Positions 1 through 5,973 are shown, counted from the first letter of the stretch. The stretch: DNA of 7,148 nt from an uncultured Clostridia bacterium (GCA_934162615.1 CAKPJK010000050.1:1-7148), one strand, 5' to 3'. Notes: generated by a model from the letters alone, not told the origin. Program-made: numbers and translations.

Positions 1-233
1 TATATTTGTGTTATCCTGTATAGTTATATTATATTCATGTATATCCCCTGCCATAATACCAGCTGATGAAGACATAACAATAACCTTTATAGAATTATCC
101 TCTTTGTAAAAGGGTGGTGATACTTTAAATGGTGCAGTAAAGTAAATATCATCAAGTATAGTTTTTCCATACTTATTTAATGTCGTTATATTTACTTTTG
201 AAGTTTTTATTGCTTTATTTTAAATTTTTTCAT
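1..233 (-). CDS. ureD: Urease accessory protein UreD/UreH, N-terminal part, frame broken near the start
   Basis: UreD is a chaperone that, with UreF and UreG, delivers nickel to apo-urease in the cytoplasm. Translating leftward from 219 gives about 73 residues that run off the window edge. They include TLNKYGKTILDDIYFTAPFK and then MSSSAGIMAGD, which fit the UreD/UreH N-terminus (basic beta-strand region, PPFK-like motif, SxGxMxGD motif) and resemble Helicobacter UreH. The start is odd. The only upstream ATG (233-231) reads MKKFKIKQ and stops at 209-207, while the UreD frame has a TAA at 222-220 and no ATG, GTG or TTG before residue 49 of the open frame. One extra A in the A-rich run near 214-222 would join them as MKKFKIKAIKTSK. 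No ribosome binding site is visible before the ATG. This is either a sequencing error, a real frameshift (pseudogene), or a non-standard start. Family call firm; intactness doubtful. Confidence 0.8.
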
Positions 234-245
234 TTATTATTATTT

Positions 246-286
246 GTAAAAATAAAAAAAATATGCAAAATTTAATTTGCATATTT
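246..286 (-). terminator. Second of two tandem intrinsic terminators
   Basis: On the minus strand an 11-bp perfect stem (AAATATGCAAA at 286-276 pairing with 269-259) with a 6-nt loop is followed by a T-rich run (258-246). The stem is AT-rich and so weaker than its neighbour at 306-349. It lies behind that terminator in the direction of transcription and just upstream of the damaged ureD start, so it would block read-through into ureD. Confidence 0.55.
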
Positions 287-305
287 GCTATTTTTTTCCA
301 ATTTT

Positions 306-349
306 AAAAAGCCTTGCGGTGGAATTCTATTTAAAATATTCCACCGCAA
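306..349 (-). terminator. Intrinsic terminator of the 79-aa gene
   Basis: A perfect 12-bp stem, TTGCGGTGGAAT (314-325) with ATTCCACCGCAA (338-349) and a 12-nt loop, is followed on the minus strand by GGC and five Ts (310-306). It begins 6 nt after the stop codon of the gene at 355-594, so it ends that transcription unit. The stem is the most GC-rich stretch in its surroundings. Confidence 0.85.
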
Positions 350-354
350 TCTGT

Positions 355-594
355 TTAGTTCAGATTTTTTTCACTTGCTTCTGCTACAAGAAAATTATAG
401 ATAATATCTATAATTTTTTTGTCTTCATCTGTGATGCTTTCATATTCTTTTGTTCCTCGCATTTCTGTGAGTGCCAATTCAACAGATCTGCCTATAGACC
501 AAAGTTCAGGCCTTCTAATCCGGCTTGGAATTTCTTCTTCCGGATTTGAATATGCCTCCCACTCCTTTAAAAGACTTTTTAACTTTTCGTACAT
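355..594 (-). CDS. Small acidic hypothetical protein, 79 aa
   Basis: I do not recognise the family. The protein is short, charged and without Cys, signal peptide or membrane segment, so it is probably cytoplasmic. It begins MYEKLKSLLKEWEAY, a likely amphipathic helix, followed by an acidic turn (NPEEEIP), a basic RIRRPELW segment and a second helical part rich in Glu, Asp and Lys (roughly 50-79). The start is well supported: AGGAGG lies 8 nt upstream of the ATG, and a near-consensus sigma-A promoter is centred about 60 nt upstream. A strong terminator follows 6 nt after the stop. Promoter, ribosome binding site, gene and terminator together make a complete monocistronic unit, which argues that this is a real expressed gene. 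Confidence 0.8.
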   Translation of the reverse strand: MYEKLKSLLKEWEAYSNPEEEIPSRIRRPELWSIGRSVELALTEMRGTKEYESITDEDKKIIDIIYNFLVAEASEKNLN

Positions 595-640
595 AGATAT
601 ACCTCCTGTACTGTGTGCTTTACTATATTGTTACTTTCTT

Positions 641-669
641 AGTATACCATTCAAAATGTGTTATGTCAA
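641..669 (-). promoter_or_regulatory. Near-consensus sigma-A promoter of the 79-aa gene
   Basis: On the minus strand TTGACA (669-664) and TATACT (646-641) are separated by exactly 17 bp. Transcription would start near 634, giving a leader of about 40 nt with AGGAGG before the ATG at 594. The -35 box begins only 7 nt past the stop of the upstream gene (677-1360), so the two genes are probably transcribed separately, although I see no terminator between them. Confidence 0.85.
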
Positions 670-676
670 TTGTTTT

Positions 677-1360
677 TTAAGACTGTTCATACAAATCATT
701 AAAACTATCAAAATCTCTATTAAATGGTGGTCTTCCTGGTCCAGGCCCAAACGGTGGTCTCATTGGTGGACGAGGCCCTGGTCCGGGTGGATTTGGCATT
801 GGTGGTCTAAATGGTGGTCTACGTCTATTTAATAATTCACGTATTAATAGAATTTGAATTAAATCTCTTAATCCACCATTCAATTGTCTTTTTTCTCCTG
901 TAGTTTCTGATACTTTCACTTCAGGCTTTCTATTTTCTGTTCTTGTATTGTTTATAGTTGAGATATTATTTTTACTTGCTAAAGTACTTGAAGTATTTAC
1001 CGTTTTTAACCCATTTACGTCATTTCTTAGGTTGATATTTACCTGTGTTTCGTTTCTTGATTCTAACGCATAATAAATCTCGTCTGTCATATTTTCAATA
1101 TCATCTTTTGTGATGTTGCTTTCTCTAACATTTTCACATTTTTTAGTAATCATAGGATATACAATTTTGTATATTTCAGGGTAACTATTTTCTAATTCAA
1201 CATTATTTCCAGATATATTTATATTTGTATTAAATGTTGGATTTCTATATTCTTGGTAACCCTGATATTCTTGTTGTCCTTGATTAAACTGGTCAAATTG
1301 GTTTCTTACTGGATATCCTAAAATACTTCTTATGTAGTCATCATATGTTTCGTTATACAT
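677..1360 (-). CDS. Hypothetical protein with Pro/Gly/Arg-rich tail, possibly spore-associated
   Basis: This is a 227-aa protein that I cannot assign to a named family. It has four parts. Residues 1-20 are MYNETYDDYIRSILGYPVRN. A Gln/Tyr/Asn-rich stretch follows (21-55). A compact helical core at about 58-102 contains YPEIYKIVYPMITKKC. A polar Ser/Thr/Asn linker (103-160) leads to a helix LRDLIQILLIRELLNRRR (164-181) and a tail of repeated RPPF, RPPM, PGPGP units (182-213). There is no signal peptide or membrane span. GGGAGG lies 6 nt before the ATG. A sigma-K-like promoter sits upstream. My recollection is that proteins with this head, core and Pro/Gly tail occur in Clostridia; a role in the spore coat is inference from composition and promoter only. 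Confidence 0.75.
   Translation of the reverse strand: MYNETYDDYIRSILGYPVRNQFDQFNQGQQEYQGYQEYRNPTFNTNINISGNNVELENSYPEIYKIVYPMITKKCENVRESNITKDDIENMTDEIYYALESRNETQVNINLRNDVNGLKTVNTSSTLASKNNISTINNTRTENRKPEVKVSETTGEKRQLNGGLRDLIQILLIRELLNRRRPPFRPPMPNPPGPGPRPPMRPPFGPGPGRPPFNRDFDSFNDLYEQS
722..820 (-). repeat. Short degenerate repeats coding the Pro/Gly/Arg tail
   Basis: The plus strand shows AAATGGTGGTCT at 722-733 and again at 809-820, AAACGGTGGTCT at 749-760, and related GGTGG units between. On the coding strand they give the RPPF/RPPM and PGPGP units. The stretch is clearly more GC-rich than its surroundings, as expected from Pro, Gly and Arg codons. Such repeats can change in copy number by slippage. 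Confidence 0.6.
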
Positions 1361-1380
1361 AACAAACCTCCCTCATTTTT

Positions 1381-1402
1381 CTAATTTGTTTTTGCAAATT
1401 AG
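1381..1402 (-). other. Stem-loop in the leader of the Pro/Gly-tail gene
   Basis: CTAATTTG (1381-1388) and CAAATTAG (1395-1402) form a perfect 8-bp stem with a 6-nt loop. On the minus strand it would lie at or next to the 5' end of a transcript started from the sigma-K-like promoter, and it ends about 10 nt before the GGGAGG ribosome binding site. No T-run follows on the minus strand, so it is not a terminator there. A 5'-end stabilising hairpin is one reading. Confidence 0.4.
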
Positions 1403-1409
1403 TTTTATA

Positions 1410-1438
1410 TATCGTATGAGGAAGGTTTCGCTTTTGTT
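1410..1438 (-). promoter_or_regulatory. Possible sigma-K-type (mother-cell) promoter
   Basis: On the minus strand CATACGATA (1418-1410) matches the CATANNNTA -10 pattern of sigma-K promoters of spore formers, and AAC (1438-1436) lies 17 bp upstream, matching the short AC -35 element. A transcript would begin near 1403, about 43 nt before the ATG at 1360. I see no comparable sigma-A promoter in the 140-bp gap. The motif is short and the gap is AT-rich, so a chance match is possible. Confidence 0.4.
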
Positions 1439-1500
1439 AAAAATTTGTTTAATAATTTATTTTGGATGTTCTCTTTAATTTCTTTATTTTTTAAATTAAA

Positions 1501-2901
1501 CTAAATTTTATTTACTAAATCTTTAAATTGATTGCCTCTGTCGGCAAAATTTTTAAACATATCAAAACTTGCACTTGCTGGTGAGAATAGTACAATATCA
1601 CCTTTTTTAGCTGATTTTTTTGCAATTTCTATTGTTTGCTCTAATGTATCACACATATTTATATTAATTTTTTTATTTTCTTTTTCTGCTTCATTTTTTA
1701 CAACATCATATATCTTTTCTGCTGTTTGACCAATTAAAATAAGTGTTGAAACTTTATCTACTACTGGTTTTGCAAGTGGTTGATATTCTAAGTTTTTGTC
1801 ATATCCACCTGCAATTAAAATGATGTTTTCTTTAAATGCATTTAGTCCTGAAATTGTTCTTGTAGGTGAAGAACTTGCAGAGTCATTGTACCATTTTACT
1901 CCATCTATTTCTCTTACAAATTCAATTCTGTGTTCAACTGGTTTAAATTTTTTTATTGCTTCAACTGCAACATCTGTATTAACTAATGTTTTTGTTGCTG
2001 CAAGAGCAGTTGCTATATTTTGGAAATTGTGATTTCCTCTTAAAATAACTTCATCGGTGTTTAAAATGTGCTTTCTAACTCCATCATTGCATTCTTTTAT
2101 TATATCTTCATCAACTATGAATCCATTATCTAATTTCTCTTTGCTACTAAAGAATATTACTTTTCCTTTTGCTTCTTTGCTACATTCTCTTGTTATATCA
2201 TTATCATAATTTAATATTAATATTCCATTTTCATTTTGATTTTTGAATATACATTTTTTTGCATCAATATATTCTTGATAATCTTTGTGTATATTTAAAT
2301 GATTTGGTGTTATATTAGTAATAACTGCTATATCTGGGCTTACATGCATATTCATTAATTGGAAACTGCTTAATTCTAGAACTACTATATCATTTGGTTC
2401 CATTTCTGGTAATTTTGTGAATAATGGCGTTCCAATATTTCCACCTAAAAATGTTTTATACCCTGCATGTTGCAAAATTGCATTTATTAAACTTGTTGTA
2501 GTTGTTTTTCCATCACTTCCTGTTACACCTATTATTTTACATGGGCACATTTCCATAAGCATTTCTACTTCTGTTGTAACAATTGCTCCCCTATCTGCTT
2601 CTTGCTTTAATTCTGGTCTTGTTGGCAAACAACTTGGTGACCTAAAAATTACATTGAATCCATTTAATTTTTCAAGACAATTTTTTCCAAATGATGCTTG
2701 AAATTCATATGTTTTTATTTTTGCTATTGTATCCATTGGAATTTCTTCTTCTGTTCTTTCGTCAAATACTGTTACTTGTGCTTTTTTGTTATGTAAGTAT
2801 TCTAATAGTGGCAAATTGCTTACTCCTAAGCCTATTACTGCTACTTTTCTAAATCTTATATATTCGTTGAATTCTTTTAATTTTTTGTTTTCATAACTCA
2901 T
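1501..2901 (-). CDS. murD: UDP-N-acetylmuramoyl-L-alanine--D-glutamate ligase (MurD)
   Basis: MurD is a cytoplasmic ATP-dependent ligase that adds D-glutamate to UDP-MurNAc-L-Ala in peptidoglycan precursor synthesis. The 466-aa length is normal for the family. An N-terminal nucleotide-sugar-binding fold shows VAVIGLGVSNL (20-30). The central ATPase domain has the P-loop GVTGSDGKTTT (125-135), GGNIGTPL (153-160), ELSSFQL (176-182) and TPNHLNIH (198-205), with Lys215 in the DAKKCIF segment likely to be the carbamylated lysine. RGNHNFQN (288-295) and EHRIEF (323-328) follow. The C-terminal domain has NDSASSSPTRT (339-349), AGGYDKN (364-370) and SPASASFDMFKNFADRG (440-456). AAGGA lies about 7 nt before the ATG. 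The gene has its own promoter and stands apart from any other cell-wall gene in view. The gene downstream begins 140 bp later, and no strong terminator is visible between them. Confidence 0.97.
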   Translation of the reverse strand: MSYENKKLKEFNEYIRFRKVAVIGLGVSNLPLLEYLHNKKAQVTVFDERTEEEIPMDTIAKIKTYEFQASFGKNCLEKLNGFNVIFRSPSCLPTRPELKQEADRGAIVTTEVEMLMEMCPCKIIGVTGSDGKTTTTSLINAILQHAGYKTFLGGNIGTPLFTKLPEMEPNDIVVLELSSFQLMNMHVSPDIAVITNITPNHLNIHKDYQEYIDAKKCIFKNQNENGILILNYDNDITRECSKEAKGKVIFFSSKEKLDNGFIVDEDIIKECNDGVRKHILNTDEVILRGNHNFQNIATALAATKTLVNTDVAVEAIKKFKPVEHRIEFVREIDGVKWYNDSASSSPTRTISGLNAFKENIILIAGGYDKNLEYQPLAKPVVDKVSTLILIGQTAEKIYDVVKNEAEKENKKININMCDTLEQTIEIAKKSAKKGDIVLFSPASASFDMFKNFADRGNQFKDLVNKI

Positions 2902-2954
2902 TTTTATTCCTTCTTTCTTTTTATGATATGTATCAATGTCAATTTTCGTTTTTT

Positions 2955-2983
2955 ATTATATCTCTTTTTTTTCAAAAAAACAA
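2955..2983 (-). promoter_or_regulatory. Sigma-A promoter of murD
   Basis: On the minus strand TTGTTT (2983-2978) and a perfect TATAAT (2960-2955) are 17 bp apart. Transcription would begin near 2948, leaving a leader of about 47 nt before the murD ATG at 2901. It points away from the promoter region of the microgene at 3051, so the two genes are divergently transcribed from adjacent sites. Confidence 0.7.
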
Positions 2984-2991
2984 TTTTATTA

Positions 2992-3020
2992 GAATATTTT
3001 TTTGCTTTTAGGTTAAAATA
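2992..3020 (+). promoter_or_regulatory. Tentative promoter of the Asn-rich microgene, sigma-F-like
   Basis: GGTTAAAATA (3011-3020) fits the forespore sigma-F -10 pattern GGNNANANTR, and GAATA (2992-2996), a weak match to its -35, lies 14 bp upstream, about one base closer than usual. A start near 3027 would place GGAGG and the ATG at sensible distances. TAAAAT at 3014-3019 could equally be a sigma-A -10 with a poor -35. Low confidence. Confidence 0.25.
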
Positions 3021-3050
3021 TTTTTAGAAATCGATTGGAGGTGCATTTTT

Positions 3051-3143
3051 ATGTCAAAATCAAACAAGAAAAATAATAACAATAATCAAAATAGAAATCA
3101 AGAACCTAATACTGAAAAACAAAACAATAAAGACTGTAGATAG
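3051..3143 (+). CDS. Asn/Lys/Gln-rich microprotein, 30 aa
   Basis: A very short gene encodes MSKSNKKNNNNNQNRNQEPN and then TEKQNNKDCR before TAG. Almost all residues are polar (about one third Asn) and the protein is likely disordered. One Cys lies near the C-terminus. It has no membrane segment. The evidence that it is a gene is its context: GGAGG (3037-3041) lies 9 nt before the ATG, and a perfect intrinsic terminator follows 23 nt after the stop. It sits alone, divergent from murD. I do not recognise the family. The composition recalls small soluble spore proteins of Bacillota, but this is only a compositional likeness. Expression is inferred from the signals, not shown. Confidence 0.65.
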   Translation: MSKSNKKNNNNNQNRNQEPNTEKQNNKDCR

Positions 3144-3166
3144 TTTTTAATACCTTTGTTTTTGTT

Positions 3167-3190
3167 GACTCCCAATGGGAGTCTTTTTTT
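3167..3190 (+). terminator. Intrinsic terminator after the microgene
   Basis: GACTCCC (3167-3173) and GGGAGTC (3177-3183) form a perfect 7-bp stem with a 3-nt AAT loop, followed directly by seven Ts (3184-3190). The end of the T-run overlaps the -35 box of the next promoter (3189-3194), so one transcript ends exactly where the next promoter begins. Confidence 0.88.
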
Positions 3191-3217
3191 GACTTTTATG
3201 TAAATTAGTGCTATAAT
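3189..3217 (+). promoter_or_regulatory. Sigma-A promoter of the 96-aa/239-aa gene pair
   Basis: TTGACT (3189-3194) and a perfect TATAAT (3212-3217) are 17 bp apart, with TG at 3209-3210 giving an extended -10 element. Transcription would start near 3224, about 48 nt before the ATG at 3272. It is a strong-looking promoter for an unrecognised gene pair. Confidence 0.85.
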
Positions 3218-3271
3218 ATAAATAAATTATAGTATATTAAAAAATTCATTTTTACTTTAGGAGGTAATAAC

Positions 3272-3562
3272 ATGATAGAAAAAATTATGAATTTTATTAA
3301 ACGGGGGCAAGCTCGACGATATCAAAGAGAAGTAAAAAAATGCTGTAACATCATAGATGAATATACAAAAAATAATAAATTATATGCATCTGATGAAATT
3401 AAATTTCCTCCTTATGTGAGAGAAAAAGTTATTTATGATGTTATAGAAGATCAATACAAGAAACGAATAACATATCTTAAGGCTACATTTACAAATTTGC
3501 CATTGATATTAATTAACCGTCCTTCTCATACGATAAAAATCATTGACCCAAATTGGAAATAA
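3272..3562 (+). CDS. Basic hypothetical protein, 96 aa
   Basis: I do not recognise this protein. It starts with an amphipathic, Lys/Arg-rich segment (MIEKIMNFIKRGQARRYQRE, then VKKCC), continues with a likely helix to about residue 35, a central FPPYVREKVIYDVIEDQYKKR part (45-65), and ends in a beta-like TNLPLILINRPSHTIKIIDP segment (74-93). It has a Cys pair at 24-25 and no signal peptide or true membrane span. The start is clear: AGGAGG (3259-3264) lies 7 nt before the ATG, behind a strong promoter. The 239-aa gene begins 61 nt downstream on the same strand, with only a short, weak hairpin between, so the two are probably co-transcribed. The basic N-terminus might bind nucleic acid or membrane surface, but nothing in the sequence decides this. 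Confidence 0.75.
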   Translation: MIEKIMNFIKRGQARRYQREVKKCCNIIDEYTKNNKLYASDEIKFPPYVREKVIYDVIEDQYKKRITYLKATFTNLPLILINRPSHTIKIIDPNWK

Positions 3563-3573
3563 TTTTCCATTTT
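3554..3573 (+). other. Weak hairpin overlapping the stop of the 96-aa gene
   Basis: TGGAAA (3554-3559) and TTTCCA (3564-3569) form a 6-bp stem with a TAAT loop that contains the first base of a short T-run's partner region and most of the TAA stop (3560-3562). Four Ts follow (3570-3573). It is too short and AT-rich for an efficient terminator, and may only reduce read-through into the next gene. Confidence 0.3.
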
Positions 3574-3623
3574 AGTACATTGAAAATTTAATAACTAGTA
3601 AGGTTTAATAGAAAGGAAAAAAC

Positions 3624-4343
3624 ATGATTATAATAGAACCAAAAAAGAAAAAAAACATTAGATTTTTAAAACCAATGGGATGTATTACATTATTAATATT
3701 TATTTGTTTTATATGTCCATTACCAAACAACATAGCTTGTAATGTTGTTCGGCTAATAATTATATTCATCGGTTTAATGGATGTAATAAAAAATTCTAAG
3801 GAATATATTCAAAGTAAAAATAATGATTTAGAAAAAACATTTACTATCAATAAAAATGAAGAAACTTACAAATTAGAAAGCAAGTATTCAGAAATTATTG
3901 ATATAGTAGAAAATCGTAAAGATAATTTTTTAAAATATTTAAAAAATGTTGATGATTCGATAATTGTCGAAAATTTCAACAATGATTTTATTAAAAATTA
4001 TCATGAAAACATAAGTATATTAAATTATGATGTAGATATATATCACAAAGCATCTTGTTTATGTACAGCTTTGCTACAAGCTGTTGGAAGTTTCTTTATA
4101 TATTCTTCTAAAAATAGTGATATATATACATACAATTATAATGTCAACTTTGCAATATATGTTGCAATGTATATGACAGGATTTTATAAAGATTCAAATA
4201 TAGAAAGTATTCTTCCATACTTTTCATATTTGAATAGTATACTTGATGCATGTTCAAGAGGTGAGCCTGAAATTGGTTCTGAAAAACAACTGCATTGCTT
4301 AGCTATAAATCTTAAAAAATTACACGATTTAAACCTAAACTAG
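3624..4343 (+). CDS. Hypothetical membrane protein with two N-terminal segments, 239 aa
   Basis: I do not recognise the family. After a basic head (EPKKKKNIRFLK, 5-16) come two hydrophobic segments, about 17-33 and 39-55, separated by a short PLPNNIACN turn. By the positive-inside rule both ends should lie in the cytoplasm. A charged, probably helical region (56-125) leads to a C-terminal domain with DVDIYHKASCLCTALLQAVG (136-155) and NVNFAIYVAMYMTGF (173-187), whose spacing of Ala, Cys and aromatic residues looks like a packed helical fold. The domain is Cys-rich (145, 147, 210, 225). GAAAGGA lies about 6 nt before the ATG. It is the second gene after the promoter at 3189 and is closed by a terminator 13 nt past the stop. 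There is no enzymatic motif that I can name. Confidence 0.75.
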   Translation: MIIIEPKKKKNIRFLKPMGCITLLIFICFICPLPNNIACNVVRLIIIFIGLMDVIKNSKEYIQSKNNDLEKTFTINKNEETYKLESKYSEIIDIVENRKDNFLKYLKNVDDSIIVENFNNDFIKNYHENISILNYDVDIYHKASCLCTALLQAVGSFFIYSSKNSDIYTYNYNVNFAIYVAMYMTGFYKDSNIESILPYFSYLNSILDACSRGEPEIGSEKQLHCLAINLKKLHDLNLN

Positions 4344-4355
4344 TTATTATTTTTC

Positions 4356-4383
4356 AAGAGGGCATCATTGGTGTCCTCTTTTT
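4356..4383 (+). terminator. Intrinsic terminator of the 96-aa/239-aa unit
   Basis: AAGAGGGCATC (4356-4366) pairs with GGTGTCCTCTT (4370-4380) through 11 bp, including two G-U pairs, with a 3-nt loop. A T-rich tail (TTTATTTTAT) follows. On the other strand the stem is followed by GAAAAATAA, so it is a poor terminator for fabI, which converges from the right and stops at 4387. Confidence 0.8.
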
Positions 4384-4386
4384 ATT

Positions 4387-5157
4387 TTATACTCCCACAA
4401 CTGAAAAGCCATTATCAACGTGAATTACTTCACCTGTTATAGCCTTAGACATATCACTAAACAAAAATGTACAACAATCACCCACTTCTTTAGCAGTAAC
4501 ATTTCTATGTAAAGGAGACTTTTCTTCAACAACATCTAAGATAGTTCCAAAATCTTTTATTCCTTTTGCAGAAAGAGTTTTTATAGGTCCTGCAGAAATA
4601 GCATTTATACGTGTACCGCTTCTACCTAAATCCTTTGTCAAATATCTAACACTTGATTCCAAAGCCGCTTTTGCAACACCCATAACATTATAACCATCAA
4701 TTGCTTTTTCTGCACCATAATATGTTAAAGTAACAATGCTTGAATTGTCATTTAATAACTCTAACTCTGTAGCAATTTTTGAAACAGCAATTAGAGAATA
4801 ACTACTAACATCACATGCATGTGCAAAACCATCTCTTGATGTGTTTATAAAATCATTTCTTAAATCATCTGTATTAGCGTGAGCAATTGCATGTAATATA
4901 CCGTCTATTTTTCCATTCTCTTTCAAAATTGTTTCAAAACATGTTTTTATAGACTCGTCACTTGAAGCATCACAAGTATATGCCTTTGAACCTGGAATTT
5001 CTTCCATTAACTTTTCTACTTTTGGTTTATTTGCTTCTGAATTATATGTAAAAATAATCTGTGCACCTTGCTCATAAGCAGATACTGCTGCTCCCCATGC
5101 TATACTCCATTTGTTTCTTATTCCCATTATTAAGATTTTCTTTCCTTGTAATAACAT
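4387..5157 (-). CDS. fabI: Enoyl-[acyl-carrier-protein] reductase (NAD(P)H), FabI
   Basis: FabI reduces trans-2-enoyl-ACP to acyl-ACP, the last step of each type II fatty-acid elongation cycle, in the cytoplasm. The 256-aa protein is full length. It shows the modified dinucleotide-binding segment GIRNKWSIAWG (12-22), CDASSDES (62-69), ILHAIAHAN (87-95), and the FabI catalytic signature with Tyr146, Tyr156 and Lys163 in TYYGAEKAIDGYNVMGVAK (145-163), the same numbering as in E. coli FabI. SAGPIKTLSAKGI (188-200) is the substrate-loop region. The Y-x6-K spacing separates it from ordinary FabG-type reductases (Y-x3-K). At the position of E. coli Gly93 (triclosan site) I align Ala92, as in staphylococcal FabI. 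The ATG is 3 nt past the accA stop, and its GGAGG lies inside the last accA codons, so translation is probably coupled. It is the last gene of the visible operon. Confidence 0.95.
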   Translation of the reverse strand: MLLQGKKILIMGIRNKWSIAWGAAVSAYEQGAQIIFTYNSEANKPKVEKLMEEIPGSKAYTCDASSDESIKTCFETILKENGKIDGILHAIAHANTDDLRNDFINTSRDGFAHACDVSSYSLIAVSKIATELELLNDNSSIVTLTYYGAEKAIDGYNVMGVAKAALESSVRYLTKDLGRSGTRINAISAGPIKTLSAKGIKDFGTILDVVEEKSPLHRNVTAKEVGDCCTFLFSDMSKAITGEVIHVDNGFSVVGV

Positions 5158-5160
5158 TAT

Positions 5161-5964
5161 CTAAATACCTCCAATTTTTCTATATTTTTCATATCTTTGT
5201 TCTACTAATTCTTCTTGTGTTTTTTTTGATAATCTATTTATGTCTTTTAATATCATATTTTTTAAATCATTGCAAACTTTTTTAAAATCTTCTTGTACTC
5301 CACCTTCTGGCTCTTTTACTATACTATCAATAACACCTAATCTTTTTAATTCTGTTGATGTAATCTTCATTTTTTCTGCCGCTTCTTGTGATTTACTTGC
5401 ATCTTTATATAAAATACTTGCAAATCCTTCTGGTGATAAAATAGAATAAACTGCATTTTCTAACATTATTATAACATCTGTTACACCTAATGCCAATGCT
5501 CCACCACTTGAGCCTTCACCTATTACAATTGATATTGTTGGAACTTTTAACTTTGACATTTCAAAAAGATTTCTCGCAATTGCTTCTCCTTGTCCTCTTT
5601 CTTCTGCTCCCATTCCTGGATATGCACCTGGTGTATCTATAAATGTTATTATAGGTCTATTAAATTTTTCTGCTTGTTTCATTAGTCTTAATGCTTTTCT
5701 GTATCCTTCAGGATTAGGCATACCAAAGTTCCTATCTATATTTTCTTTTGCATTTTTCCCTTTTTGCTCACCTATAACAGTTACTGGCATTTCATCTAAT
5801 TCAGCAATTCCACCTATAATAGATTTATCATCTCCAAAGTTTCTATCTCCATGTAATTCTATAAAATTTGTAAATATGTTATTTATATAATCTAATGATT
5901 TTGGTCTTTCTGCTTTTCTTGCAAGTACTACTCGCTCCCATGCAGATATTGTTTTTTCTTTCAT
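5161..5964 (-). CDS. accA: Acetyl-CoA carboxylase carboxyltransferase subunit alpha (AccA)
   Basis: AccA and AccD form the carboxyltransferase that moves the carboxyl group from biotin to acetyl-CoA, making malonyl-CoA for fatty-acid synthesis. The chosen 267-aa protein starts MKEKTISAWERVVLARKAER, a typical family beginning. Motifs are ELHGDRNFGDD (36-46), GEQKGKN (65-71), IDTPGAYPGMGAEERGQGEA (109-128), GEGSSGGALALG (149-160) with its oxyanion-hole glycines, and SPEGFASILYKD (177-188). The frame stays open upstream to an ATG at 6036 (24 more residues), but that start has no ribosome binding site and the extra residues do not look like AccA, whereas AAAGGA precedes the ATG at 5964. Shorter than the 319-aa E. 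coli protein, mostly because of a shorter N-terminus and C-terminus. It lies 80 nt after accD and 3 nt before fabI. Confidence 0.96.
   Translation of the reverse strand: MKEKTISAWERVVLARKAERPKSLDYINNIFTNFIELHGDRNFGDDKSIIGGIAELDEMPVTVIGEQKGKNAKENIDRNFGMPNPEGYRKALRLMKQAEKFNRPIITFIDTPGAYPGMGAEERGQGEAIARNLFEMSKLKVPTISIVIGEGSSGGALALGVTDVIIMLENAVYSILSPEGFASILYKDASKSQEAAEKMKITSTELKRLGVIDSIVKEPEGGVQEDFKKVCNDLKNMILKDINRLSKKTQEELVEQRYEKYRKIGGI
5168..5172 (-). promoter_or_regulatory. fabI ribosome binding site inside accA
   Basis: GGAGG on the minus strand (5172-5168) lies within the codons for the final Gly-Gly-Ile of accA and 10 nt before the fabI ATG. It fixes the fabI start and suggests that ribosomes finishing accA help start fabI. 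Confidence 0.75.
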
Positions 5965-5973
5965 TTTTATTTT

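Noticed and set aside
419..832. A 137-codon open frame on the plus strand with a Trp/Ser-rich end
   Set aside because: It lies antisense to the 79-aa gene and to the repeat-coded Pro/Gly tail of the 227-aa gene. The Trp-rich end is only the reverse strand of those codons, and it has no convincing ribosome binding site.
1381..1402. Stem-loop read as a plus-strand terminator (followed by TTTTATAT)
   Set aside because: No plus-strand gene ends upstream of it, and the minus-strand leader reading is more sensible.
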